A stretch of DNA of 64,000 bases from Amycolatopsis sp. QT-25 (lineage in GTDB: Bacteria; Actinomycetota; Actinomycetes; Mycobacteriales; Pseudonocardiaceae): contig NZ_CP120210.1 of assembly GCF_029369745.1 (NCBI RefSeq), positions 3,534,001 through 3,598,000 on the forward strand. The letters are read 5' to 3'. Numbering within the stretch: the stretch's first letter is position 1; every line of letters begins with the position of its first letter. The notes under the pieces were generated by a model. The model saw only the letters and a list, made by a program, of their open reading frames with translations, searched no databases and was not told where the DNA came from. The position numbers and the translations under genes are program-made. This document shows positions 8,313 to 16,323 of this stretch, piece by piece.

Positions 8313-9637
8313 GACGCGCTGATCCCCTGTTGCTGCAAGGTCGCGGTGAGCTTGGTGTCGAGTTTGGCCAGTTCCGCCTTGGTGTCGAGCTTGCAGTCGG
8401 CGATGAGCGCGCTGACCGTGTCGGCGGTGTCCTGGCGGACGGGCGTCCAGTTCGGGATGGACGGCGCGTAGTGGCCGGACTTGGCGTAGATCTCGGCGTA
8501 GGTCTTCCACCGCGGGTCCGGGCGGACCTGGGCGATGTCGACGTTCTTGTTCACCGGGAGCTGGACGATGAAGGCGGTCTCGCCCTCCATCCCGATCTTC
8601 TGGCCGTCGGCCGAGATCGCGAAGTCACCGAAGGCGTCCTGTCCGGCCTGGTTCGGCGAACCGGCCATCATGTAGATCGACAGCCCTTCGGCGAGCACGT
8701 CCGCGTTCTTGGCGCCTTTGGGCATCGGGACGACCTCGTACTTGTCCTTGCCGAGCGCCTTGTCGAAACGCGGCAGCAGGTACGGGCCGACGACGTACAT
8801 CCCGGCCTTGCCCGCTTCGAAGGTCTCGTTGGTCGCCGGGGTCGGCATGGTGACCGAACCGGGCTGGATCACGTTGTCCTTGCAGCCGAGGTCGCGGAAC
8901 CACTGCACCGCGGCGGCGGATTCCGGCGTGCTCATCGACGGCTTGTACTTGCCGCCTCCGGCCTCGGTGATGAAGTCGCCACCCGCGGCCCACAGGAAGT
9001 TGGAGAAGTACCACGAGGCGTAGCCCCGCTTGGTCGACAGCGTCGCGTTCAGGCCCGCGGTGTCGTTCTTGCCGTTGCCGTCGGGGTCGCCGGTGGTGAA
9101 CGCCTTGGCGAGGTCGACGAGCTCCGGCCAGCTCTGCGGCACGCTCTTGCCGAGCTTCTCGCGCCAGTCCTTGCGGATCAGCAGCGCCGAAGCTTGTGCG
9201 CTGTAGGGCAGGCCGTACAACTTGCCGTCCGGGGTCTGGTTGGACTTCAGCGCCTGCTCGGTCAGCTCGGCGGCGTGCTTGATCTTGCCCTGTTCGATCT
9301 CGCGCACGAGCCCCTGGCTCTTCAGCGTGCCGACCTGCGTGACGTCGTTCATCACGATGTCCGGCAGGTCGCGCTGGGCGGCGCGCTGGGCCAGCTTCGT
9401 CTCGAAGTCGTCGAAGATCGCGGTGACCTGCACCTTGAACCCCGAGGCCTTCTCGAAGGCTTCCGCGAGCCGTTTGGTGGCCTGCTCACCCGCGCCGCCG
9501 GGGGTCGTCCGGGTCCACAGTTCCAAGGGCGCCTTGGTGTCCTGCGCGACGTTCGTTCCGGCGGGGCCTGCCGAGCAGCCCGAAAGGACCAGCGCCGAGA
9601 CAGTGAGTCCCACGCCGATCCACCGCGATTTCCGCAT
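8309..9637 (-). CDS. Extracellular sugar-binding lipoprotein of ABC transporter
   Basis: A 442-residue family 1 solute-binding protein. The signal peptide ends in a lipobox (VLSGC, Cys about residue 21), so it is membrane-anchored outside the cell. ELWTRTTPGGAGEQATKRL and DLPDIVMNDVTQVG are characteristic of oligosaccharide-binding proteins. It is the first gene of the operon and sets ligand specificity for import of lyase or fucosidase substrates. The operator at 9685-9698 lies about 50 bp before its ATG. Confidence 0.9.
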   Translation of the reverse strand: MRKSRWIGVGLTVSALVLSGCSAGPAGTNVAQDTKAPLELWTRTTPGGAGEQATKRLAEAFEKASGFKVQVTAIFDDFETKLAQRAAQRDLPDIVMNDVTQVGTLKSQGLVREIEQGKIKHAAELTEQALKSNQTPDGKLYGLPYSAQASALLIRKDWREKLGKSVPQSWPELVDLAKAFTTGDPDGNGKNDTAGLNATLSTKRGYASWYFSNFLWAAGGDFITEAGGGKYKPSMSTPESAAAVQWFRDLGCKDNVIQPGSVTMPTPATNETFEAGKAGMYVVGPYLLPRFDKALGKDKYEVVPMPKGAKNADVLAEGLSIYMMAGSPNQAGQDAFGDFAISADGQKIGMEGETAFIVQLPVNKNVDIAQVRPDPRWKTYAEIYAKSGHYAPSIPNWTPVRQDTADTVSALIADCKLDTKAELAKLDTKLTATLQQQGISAS

Positions 9638-9684
9638 CGCTTCTCCTGTTCACTGTGGACCACGCTGTCTACTTCGGTGGGGAC

Positions 9685-9698
9685 GGTAAGCGCTTTCC
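9685..9698. promoter_or_regulatory. LacI-family operator
   Basis: GGTAAGCGCTTTCC is a near-perfect palindrome around AAGCGCTT, the CG-centred core bound by LacI/CcpA-type repressors (family knowledge). It is in the divergent gap between the sugar-binding lipoprotein and the hydroxyacid dehydrogenase and could control both. The LacI protein at 2604-3641 is the likely ligand. Confidence 0.75.
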
Positions 9699-9819
9699 CG
9701 ACTCGAGGTCAATGGTCCGATGATTACGAATTTCAATCGGCCGGGTCTGCTTCTGCGTGGGTCTTGCCACGCGTGGACCGGGGAAAGCATCCGATGTATG
9801 GTCGCCGACGGAGGTAGGG

Positions 9820-10827
9820 ATGACCGAGCTGCAACACCGGCCGACGGCACTTCTCGTGATGGAGGAACGCCGCCGCGACGACGTTTACCCCGAGGCGGTG
9901 CTGAAGGAGATCGGCACGCTGGTGGACCTGCGTGAGCCGCTCACGCGCGAGCGACTGGTGGAGGATCCGGCGGCCATGCTAGGCGTGGAGATCCTGCTGT
10001 CCGGCTGGGGTGCCCCGGTGCTGGACTCCGCCCTCTTGGGGCACGCGCCGGACCTGCGCGCGGTGCTCGTCGCCGCCGGATCGGTCCGGCCGCTCACCAC
10101 GCCCGAGTTCTGGGCGCGCGAGGTGCCGATCGTGTCCGCCGCGGCCGCGAACGCCATGCCGGTCGCCGAGTTCACCCTGGCCCAGGTCCTCTTGGGACTC
10201 AAGCAGGTGCACCGGATCTCCCGGGAGATCCGGGAGCGGCGGGCCTATCCGCCGGACCCGAGGGTCGCGGGCGCCTACCGGTCCCGGGTCGGTCTGCTCG
10301 GCCTCGGCGAGATCGGTGCTCTCGTCGCGTCGCATTTGCGTGGTTTCGACGTGGACGTGCTCGCGAGCGACCCCGTCGTCGACCCGGCGACCGCCGCCGA
10401 ACTGGGCGTGCGGCTGGTGGATCTGGACGAACTGTTCGCCACGTGTCCCGTGGTCAGCCTGCACGCGCCGCTGCTTCCGGAGACCGAGGGACTGGTGAAC
10501 GGGGAGCTGGTGGCCAGGATGGGCATCGGCTCGACCCTGATCAACACCGCCCGCGGCGCGGTCGTCGACGAACCGTCGGTGATCCCGGTGCTGCGCGACC
10601 GCCCGGACCTCACGGCCGTCCTCGACGTCACCTGGCCCGAACCGCCCGAGCCGGACTCGCCGTTGTACACATTGCCGAACGTGGTGCTCACCCCGCATCT
10701 GGCCGGCGCGCTGAGTGCCGAGCGAGCCCGGATGGGCGAACTCGTCGCGCGAGAGCTGCGGCGCTTCGTCCTCGGGGAGTCGCTTCAGCACGCCGTCGCC
10801 CCGGACCGGGCACATTTGCGGGCGTGA
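9820..10827 (+). CDS. D-isomer-specific 2-hydroxyacid dehydrogenase
   Basis: A 335-residue NAD(P)-dependent dehydrogenase. The nucleotide-binding GLLGLGEIGALVASHLRG is near residues 160-177. NTARGAVVDE supplies the catalytic Arg, LDVTWPEPPEPDSPLY the Glu, and TPHLAGAL the His. The start is the ATG at 9820, preceded by GGAGGTAGGG; an in-frame start 63 bases earlier lacks a ribosome site. It is divergent from the carbohydrate operon and shares its operator region, so it may reduce or oxidise a sugar-acid product. The precise substrate is unknown. Confidence 0.85.
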   Translation: MTELQHRPTALLVMEERRRDDVYPEAVLKEIGTLVDLREPLTRERLVEDPAAMLGVEILLSGWGAPVLDSALLGHAPDLRAVLVAAGSVRPLTTPEFWAREVPIVSAAAANAMPVAEFTLAQVLLGLKQVHRISREIRERRAYPPDPRVAGAYRSRVGLLGLGEIGALVASHLRGFDVDVLASDPVVDPATAAELGVRLVDLDELFATCPVVSLHAPLLPETEGLVNGELVARMGIGSTLINTARGAVVDEPSVIPVLRDRPDLTAVLDVTWPEPPEPDSPLYTLPNVVLTPHLAGALSAERARMGELVARELRRFVLGESLQHAVAPDRAHLRA

Positions 10828-11070
10828 CGCTCGCTGTTCGAGAGACCGGTCCGCGGGGCGGTGTACCTGTGGTACTGCTCTGCATGCCCCGGGCAGCGAA
10901 GCGGGCACTGGGGACGAGTTCGTGCCACGACTGACCGGTCGTCGTGTGCCGGTCGTCGACCTGCCGGGGCGTGTCCGGGGGAGTTCCTCGGGGCGGGATC
11001 GGTTTCGCCGGACGCCGACGCCGCTCGTGCCGCGACACGTTGACGGGCGCCCCCCGGTTCGTATAACGCC

Positions 11071-12234
11071 CTATACCGCGTGCCCGTTGGCGGCCAGCAC
11101 TGCCGCGAGGCCCTCCTGCAGGTCTTTGACGAAGTACCCCGGCACCTCCAGTGACGGGAAATGCCCCCCGGCCTCGGGTGACCGCCAGCGGACGATCTGC
11201 CGGTATCGCTCCTGTGCCCAGGGGCGCGGATACTTCTCGATGTCGCGGGGATAGACGGTGATCGCCGACGGAACGTCGACCCGGAGATCGGGATCGAGCG
11301 AGTTGTGACTCTCGTAGTAGATGCGTGCCGACGAGGCGCCGGTCCGGGTCAGCCAATACAGGGTGACGTCGTCGAGGACGCGGTCTCGGGAGATCGTCTC
11401 GAACGGGCTGTCTTCGGTGTCGGACCACTCGGCGAACTTATCGAGGATCCAGGCGAGAAGCCCGACCGGTGAGTCGACGAGCGAGTAGCCGATGGTCTGC
11501 GGCCGCGTCGCCTGCTGTTTCGCGTACGCCGCCCGGTGATGCCAGAAATGGTGGGTTTCCTCCGCCCACTCTCGCTCGATCGCCGTCAGCCCGTCCGTGG
11601 TCAGCCCGGGCGGCCCCTGGGCGAACGTCGTGTGGATGCCGAGCACGTGCGCCGGGAACCGGCCGCCGAGAACCGTGGTGATGTTGCCGCCCCAGTCGCC
11701 GCCGTGGGCGGTGAACCGGTCGTAGCCGAGTCTGCCCATCAGCTCCACCCACGCGGCCGCGATCTTCTCGGTGCCCCATCCGGTGGTGGACGGCTTGTCG
11801 CTGTAACCGAAGCCGGGTAGCGAGGGAACCACGACGTGGAAAGCCGGCGCGCCCGGGTTTTCGGGAGCCGCCAGCTCGTCCACCACATCGACGAACTCGG
11901 CGATGCTGCCCGGCCAGCCGTGCGTCAGGACCAGGGGAACGGCATCCGCGCGCGCGGACCGGCGATGCAGGAAGTGGATGCCCAGACCGTCGATGGTCGT
12001 GCGGAACTGGCCGATCCGGTCGAGGCATTCCTCGAAGGATCGCCAGTCGTACCCGGTGCGCCAGTAGTCCACGACATCGACGAGGTCGGCGAGCGGAACG
12101 CCCTGTCCCCATCGGCGATCGACCGTCTCGGCCTCCGGTAGGCGCGCCGCGGCCAATCGTGCGCGCAGATCGTCGAGGTCGGCCTCGGACGCGTGGGCTT
12201 CGAACGGCCGGACATCGCTGGTCGGCTCGGACAT
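11071..12234 (-). CDS. Epoxide hydrolase, EHN-domain type
   Basis: A 387-residue alpha/beta hydrolase with the N-terminal EHN extension (residues 9-120) typical of microsomal-type epoxide hydrolases. HGWPGSIAEF near residue 105 gives the oxyanion region. GGDWGGNI near 180 contains the nucleophile Asp, and GGHFPSLEVP near the C-terminus the catalytic His. It hydrates epoxides to diols. It is divergently transcribed from the CGNR regulator gene, with two operator-like repeats in the 82-bp gap, so induction by an epoxide-type substrate is plausible. Best-known actinomycete relatives are annotated only as epoxide hydrolases. Confidence 0.88.
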   Translation of the reverse strand: MSEPTSDVRPFEAHASEADLDDLRARLAAARLPEAETVDRRWGQGVPLADLVDVVDYWRTGYDWRSFEECLDRIGQFRTTIDGLGIHFLHRRSARADAVPLVLTHGWPGSIAEFVDVVDELAAPENPGAPAFHVVVPSLPGFGYSDKPSTTGWGTEKIAAAWVELMGRLGYDRFTAHGGDWGGNITTVLGGRFPAHVLGIHTTFAQGPPGLTTDGLTAIEREWAEETHHFWHHRAAYAKQQATRPQTIGYSLVDSPVGLLAWILDKFAEWSDTEDSPFETISRDRVLDDVTLYWLTRTGASSARIYYESHNSLDPDLRVDVPSAITVYPRDIEKYPRPWAQERYRQIVRWRSPEAGGHFPSLEVPGYFVKDLQEGLAAVLAANGHAV

Positions 12235-12254
12235 GGGGACCTCCTGTCGAAGTG

Positions 12255-12315
12255 GAACCGGCTAAGGCGGTTCTAACAGATTTTCCGGCGCGTGTGCAAC
12301 CGGCTAAGGTGGTTC
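12255..12315. promoter_or_regulatory. Two direct copies of a palindromic operator-like motif
   Basis: GAACCGGCTAAGGCGGTTC (12255-12273) has perfect 6-bp arms around GCTAAGG. CAACCGGCTAAGGTGGTTC (12297-12315) repeats it 42 bp on, about four helical turns, and ends two bases before the CGNR ATG at 12317. The pair fills the divergent gap, so it is probably bound by the CGNR protein to control both promoters. Confidence 0.65.
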
Positions 12316-12316
12316 C

Positions 12317-12883
12317 ATGCCTGCTGGGTTCCCTGACTTCCGCCTCGGCACCGTGCTCGCGACCAGCTTCACCGCGACTCTGACGGAGCGTTGCGGTGAC
12401 GCGGTGGAACGCATTCCCACGCCGCACCGCCTCGTCGACTGGCTCGCGGTGAACGGCCTCGCCGTGGACTCCTGCACCACCGCCCAGCTCGAACTCGCCC
12501 GAGAGCTGAGGGAATCGATCCACGCCGCGGCGACCGGGGCCGCGCTCGGAACCGCGCTCCCCGCTTCCGCCGTCCGAGTCATCAACGACCGCAGCACCGA
12601 GGGCAGGGCCGCGGCCGTCCTGACGCCCGAGGGCAAGCGGCGATGGCGGCTCGGCTCGGATTCCCGCGTGGAAGACGCCCTCAGCGTGATCGCCGCCGAC
12701 GCGGTCAGCGTCGTCGCGGGCGAACGCGACGGGAAGCTGGCCCTGTGCGCATCGCCGACCTGCCGAGCCGCCTTCTTCGACACCAGCCAAAGCCGCACCC
12801 GCAAGTGGTGCGACATGAACACTTGCGGGAACCGTCAGAAGAAGGCGCGGTTCGCTGCCAACCAGCGGAAGAAGTCTCTCTGA
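12317..12883 (+). CDS. CGNR zinc-finger / ABATE-domain regulator
   Basis: A 188-residue protein. An N-terminal ABATE-type ligand-binding region (residues 1-130) includes LVDWLAVNGLAVD and ELRESIHAAATG. The C-terminal CGNR finger has CASPTC near residue 145 and WCDMNTCGNRQKKARF near 165. The finger binds zinc and DNA in this family (family knowledge). It lies divergent to the epoxide hydrolase, the usual arrangement of a local regulator with its target. No other gene follows for 1.5 kb. Confidence 0.85.
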   Translation: MPAGFPDFRLGTVLATSFTATLTERCGDAVERIPTPHRLVDWLAVNGLAVDSCTTAQLELARELRESIHAAATGAALGTALPASAVRVINDRSTEGRAAAVLTPEGKRRWRLGSDSRVEDALSVIAADAVSVVAGERDGKLALCASPTCRAAFFDTSQSRTRKWCDMNTCGNRQKKARFAANQRKKSL

Positions 12884-13324
12884 GGACAATCGCCAATCGG
12901 TGCCGCCATCCCGCCTGACGCGGTGATTCTCGGACGGGTGCAGTCAGGCGGCGGGCCGAACCGCGCGGGACCACGTGAGGAGTTGCCGCCGGTGCGCACA
13001 ACGTTGGCCGTGCCACCTCGGGCTGGGAACTGTCTCACCAGAGGCGAACGATCTCCGCGGACGACGGCTCAGCCGTCGTGAGTGAAGCGTGTCGGCTCGT
13101 GGCCGACGCGAATGCCTCGCTTCCGAGTTGCTTCACGTCGAGATGGCCCGAACCAGGATCGTTCGACCACGGGAACCATGATCGATGCCGAGGTTCCCTC
13201 GGATATGTGGTCACGGGTTACGTGCTCGAGTTCCCGCTCGTCTCGCTATGGAATTCCTCCGCCCCGAAGCCGGTCTCCGTAAAGTTCGATCCGTGGTCGA
13301 CCTATGTTGTTGAATGCGGTCAGT

Positions 13325-13542
13325 CTTGCCGGGAAAAGGCGACAGTGCTCGGAGGCGTTGGTGGCGTGATATGACCGCCCGAGTCGTTGTCGGGAAACGG
13401 CGACAAGCCGGGGCGAGGTTGGCTTCGTGACATCGCTGTCTTGGTCGTTGCCGGAATATGACCACGGCTTCGGAGGCAGTGGTGGTGTGAGATGGGTTTC
13501 GGCGCGCGGCCGCTCTGCCTGTTGCCGTGGATTGGCGACAAG
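13325..13542 (+). repeat. Spaced hairpin repeats, field A (four units)
   Basis: Units begin at 13325, 13386, 13447 and 13521. The best copy is GTTGTCGGGAAACGGCGAC (13386-13404): a 7-bp stem with G-T wobbles and a GGAAA loop. The first three are spaced 61 and 61 bp, the next 74. Intervening DNA is also partly alike (GGAGGC..TGGTGGCGTGA..). The third unit is degenerate. A further copy lies at 13821. Confidence 0.65.
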
Positions 13543-13696
13543 TCCGCGGCGATGGCGCGAGGTTGTTGAGAGGTAAGTCGACCTGTCGTGTGTAGGGCGC
13601 GTGGTCATTCTGTGTAGGCGGTAGTTGGTCGCCTTCGCTATCTTCAGATGTGCTCCCTGGTGGCAGTGGGACGGCTGTGACGCCAGCGCCGGGTTC

Positions 13697-13759
13697 GCGA
13701 GTCCGTGAAGGCCTCCTTGAGGGACCCAGGGTCCCTCAAGGAGGCCTTCACGGACTCGC
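13697..13759. repeat. 63-nt perfect odd palindrome
   Basis: Thirty-one bases (13697-13727) are exactly complementary to 13729-13759 around one central A at 13728. The arm contains CCGTGAAGGCCTCCTTGAGG and resembles the arms of the hairpins at 25984 and 55710 (TGAAGGC...CCTT). As RNA it would form a near-loopless stem. No convergent gene pair flanks this copy. Terminator, RNA-processing signal and protein-binding palindrome are all possible. Confidence 0.75.
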
Positions 13760-13820
13760 CACCCGACACGACAGCGTTGCCTTACTCCTCAGTAATGTCG
13801 GTGGCATCGCTGTCTGGTTC

Positions 13821-13841
13821 GTTGCCGGAAAACGGCGAAAG
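13821..13841 (+). repeat. Isolated copy of the spaced hairpin repeat
   Basis: GTTGCCGGAAAACGGCGAAA carries the same stem halves (TTGCCG/CGGCGA) and a purine loop as field A, about 60 bp after the large palindrome. Confidence 0.55.
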
Positions 13842-14118
13842 GGCTCAGAAGTGGCGTGAGGTCGGTTCGCGGCGTGGAAGCCGCTCGTACCGAGTGAGAT
13901 AAGCGCGGTCCGGAACAGACGAGCAGGTAGTACTGATCCGCCATCGTGAAAGAAACTCAAGGGTTCAGAGGTGTCCACGGTGGACGGGCACGGCGAAGTC
14001 CGCCGCCTTCTGGTCGAGGATCTTGTGCGTCCGATCGGCGAGACCGCTCCACACCTTGTGTGGCCCCCGCCGGCAGCGACTGGATGATCAGCGGTTCCCC
14101 GCTGCCGTCCGCCCGGTG

Positions 14119-14325
14119 TCACGCCGCGTCGTCGACCGTCACGTGAATGCGGGCGAGACGTCCAGGGCGGCGGGTCCGTAGACCGGCACGATCCGGAGAT
14201 TTCCGCTCGGTACCGCAGCACGACCAGGCCCATCGCGAGCTGCTCGGGCAAGGACGTGTCCACGACCAGCGACGGCGGCACCACCGGGACGGCCGAGGAG
14301 GCCGCCGCGCCCGTCGGACGACGTC
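14119..14325 (-). pseudogene. Possible frameshifted gene remnant
   Basis: On the minus strand two phases read as protein-like sequence in succession: PPSLVVDTSLPEQLAMGL then, after a one-base shift near 14190, LRIVPVYGPAALDVSPAFT, with TVDDAA in the third phase just before a stop. Neither phase alone makes a normal protein. I cannot name a family. A chance alignment of GC-rich frames cannot be excluded. Confidence 0.3.
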
Positions 14326-14431
14326 ACAGGTGTACGTCGCCGTGACACTTTCCGGTGACGGCCCGGTGAGCAGGCCGGATCCGGGGAATACACGGGTGTC
14401 GACCCGTCGGGTGGAGGAAAAGGAGAGAACG

Positions 14432-14677
14432 ATGAAGTCACGTATGGCCGCGCTGGCGGCCGCAGTCACGTTCATGGTCTCCGCGGGAGCCGTCACCGCC
14501 TCGCCCGCCGGCGCGGACCCGGTGCCGGGCAACCCGCAGCAGTTCTACGTGTCGTGCGCCGTCGACCTGCTGGGTAGCCCGGTGAGTTGCCTGGAGTCCG
14601 ACGAAGCACACGCGACACACGTCTGCCAGTACGTGTTCACGATGTTCGGGATCGGCCTCGACTGCATTCAACGCTGA
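14432..14677 (+). CDS. Small secreted cysteine-containing protein
   Basis: An 81-residue protein with a clear signal peptide (MKSRMAALAAAVTFMVSAGA, cleavage near ASPAGA-D, residue 30). The mature part is about 50 residues with four cysteines (SCAVD, VSCLES, HVCQY, LDCIQR), suggesting two disulfides. The ATG at 14432 follows AAAGGAGAG. Larger frames opening at 14147 in the same phase lack a ribosome site. No family recognised; small inhibitors, toxins and signalling peptides all fit. It converges on the LysR gene with a 6-bp gap. Confidence 0.7.
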   Translation: MKSRMAALAAAVTFMVSAGAVTASPAGADPVPGNPQQFYVSCAVDLLGSPVSCLESDEAHATHVCQYVFTMFGIGLDCIQR

Positions 14678-14683
14678 GCCGGC

Positions 14684-15685
14684 TCAGGTACCGAGCCAGC
14701 CGGGGTTCGCCGCGGCCCAGCCGGGAAGACGATGGCGGATCGCGCCGGGCTCCGAGATCGCCTGCGTCAGTCCACTTCGGACAGCGGCGACATCGACGGG
14801 TGAACCGTCGCGCCACAGCAGAAGATACCGCGTCCTCAACGGAACGCCGCGCAGGGCCACCACCGGACCGGGCATCGTGGTACCGGAATCGAGGGACGGG
14901 ACCGGCGCGACCGCACGGGGATCGTTCCGGACGGTCTGCCACAACGCCGTCGGTTCCACTTCCCGCACGGTGATCGCACCGAGGCCGGCGCGAGCGCACT
15001 GATCGGTCAGGTGAACGCGGAACCCCTCGTCCACCCCCGCCACTGTCCACCAGGCCGAGCCGACCAGTTCGGCCAAGGACACCTCGCCGCGTTCGGCGAC
15101 GGGATGGTCCGGGGACACGAGCACGAACACCGGCTCCGTTCCGACGGGAAGCAGGTGAACGCCCTCCGGCGGAACGATCTCCTGTCCGGGGTGGTCCACG
15201 TACAGCGCCAATTCCACCGTGCCGTCGAGGAGCGCGGTGAACAACGCGGTCCTGCCGGTCATCGTGTCCAGTTCGACCGGACGACCGGGGGCAGTGGCGG
15301 CGACCACGCCGCTCAACGTCTCGGTGAAGACGGTCGGGAACGCGCCGATCCGGAGCGGACTTGCAGGCGGTGTGCGGTGGAACCGGCGGATCGCCGATTC
15401 GAGTTCGTCCGCCGCGGCCAAGACCCGTTTCGCGTGTTTCAGCAGCACGACGCCGAGCGCGGTGGGGCGGATGCCGTGCCGATCGCGTTCGAACACCGTC
15501 CGCTCCAGCGCCCGCTCCACCCGGTGCAGTTGCGCGCTCAGCGCGGGCTGGGAGAGTCCGAGTGCGGTCGCGGCCGTCGCGAGACTGCCCGCCGACGCGA
15601 TCGCGTCGAGAAGGCGCAGATGCCGGACATCGATCTCCGACGGCCAGGAATGGCCGTCCCCGGGACCGATCAGGGGGCTGATCAC
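14684..15685 (-). CDS. LysR-family transcriptional regulator
   Basis: A 333-residue protein. The N-terminal winged HTH (IDVRHLRLLDAIASAGSLA, ALGLSQPALSAQLHRVE) is near residues 17-60, followed by a LysR substrate-binding domain. The start is a GTG at 15685 sharing GTGA with the stop of the sigma-factor gene, so the two are translationally coupled. Coupling to a sigma factor is unusual and suggests a joint regulatory unit. LysR proteins act as tetramers responding to small ligands; the ligand here is unknown. Confidence 0.85.
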   Translation of the reverse strand: MISPLIGPGDGHSWPSEIDVRHLRLLDAIASAGSLATAATALGLSQPALSAQLHRVERALERTVFERDRHGIRPTALGVVLLKHAKRVLAAADELESAIRRFHRTPPASPLRIGAFPTVFTETLSGVVAATAPGRPVELDTMTGRTALFTALLDGTVELALYVDHPGQEIVPPEGVHLLPVGTEPVFVLVSPDHPVAERGEVSLAELVGSAWWTVAGVDEGFRVHLTDQCARAGLGAITVREVEPTALWQTVRNDPRAVAPVPSLDSGTTMPGPVVALRGVPLRTRYLLLWRDGSPVDVAAVRSGLTQAISEPGAIRHRLPGWAAANPGWLGT

Positions 15686-16323
15686 AGGTCGTCCTCGTCG
15701 ATGATCGTGCGGAGCTTGTGCAGCGCGCGGTGCTGGGCGACCCTGACCAGGCCGGGGCTCACCCGCAGGATCGCGCCCGTCTCGGGCGCGGTCATGCCGA
15801 TCATGATCCGCAACCGGAGGATCTCCTGCTGGATGCCGGGCAGGGTGCTCATCAGGCGCGTCAACCGGTCGTGGCCGTCGGCGGCGAGGGCGTGGCGCTC
15901 GGGTTCGTTGGGCTCGGGCGTCGCGCGGTCGGGCGGATCGGACGTGGGCTCCGATCGGTCCCGTGCTCGCCATCGGAAGGCGGCGGTGACCTTCCGGGCG
16001 GCGATCCCGAGGACAACGGTGAGGAAGGAGCCGCCGGTGGTCCGGGCGGTGGGCAGCGCGGCGAGCACGGCGAGGCAGGTTTCCTGGGCGACGTCCTCGG
16101 CGGCGATCACCCGCGCGTCGGTTCCGTCCATCCGGCTCCGGCAGTAGTTCGCGACCACCGGCTGGACGATGCTCATCAACTCGTCGGTCGCCGCGGGATC
16201 ACCGCGGCGGGCGCGGGGGACGAGGGATTCGAGCTCCGCCGCCTCCGCGCCGCCGTCAGGGGAAGGAGCCGCCCCCGGCGAGGTGAGTTCGCCGGGGGCG
16301 GTCCAGGTCAGGCGAGTTCCCAA
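15682..16323 (-). CDS. ECF-type RNA polymerase sigma factor (ShbA/SigK-like)
   Basis: About 213 residues. Region 2 is recognisable as AAEDVAQETCLAVLAALPTA followed by FLTVVLGIAARKVTAAFR. Region 4 is LMSTLPGIQQEILRLRIMIG and RVSPGLVRVAQHRALHKLR, closely resembling the ShbA type of Streptomyces (family knowledge). The start is uncertain: no ATG or GTG occurs in frame between the protease stop and region 2, so a TTG at 16323 inside the protease 3' end is taken. The terminator hairpin 16270-16300 lies inside this start region. It is coupled to the downstream LysR gene. No anti-sigma gene is adjacent. Confidence 0.72.
   Translation of the reverse strand: MGTRLTWTAPGELTSPGAAPSPDGGAEAAELESLVPRARRGDPAATDELMSIVQPVVANYCRSRMDGTDARVIAAEDVAQETCLAVLAALPTARTTGGSFLTVVLGIAARKVTAAFRWRARDRSEPTSDPPDRATPEPNEPERHALAADGHDRLTRLMSTLPGIQQEILRLRIMIGMTAPETGAILRVSPGLVRVAQHRALHKLRTIIDEDDL
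16270..16300 (-). terminator. 12-bp hairpin after the protease gene
   Basis: CGCCCCCGGCGA (16270-16281) pairs perfectly with 16289-16300 across a 7-nt loop, eight bases after the protease stop. Probably the protease terminator. Its overlap with the presumed sigma start region may limit read-through or hide the ribosome site. Confidence 0.65.

Larger units (their letters stand above)
12884..14431. other. Gene-poor 1.55-kb region
   Basis: No convincing intact coding sequence. It holds the hairpin-repeat series (13325-13542 and 13821), a 63-nt perfect palindrome (13697-13759) and a frameshifted coding remnant on the minus strand near 14119-14325. The rest has lower coding bias than its neighbours. 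A 98-codon frame at 13078-13374 shows no recognisable domain, and its composition follows the repeat field. Confidence 0.5.

Noticed and set aside
8313..8510. Extended start of the MalF-type permease
   Set aside because: Would overlap the binding-protein gene by about 200 bp; the ATG at 8312 overlaps its stop as is usual in this operon.
13078..13374. 98-codon plus-strand ORF
   Set aside because: No ribosome site, no recognisable domain, and its 3' part lies inside the hairpin-repeat field.
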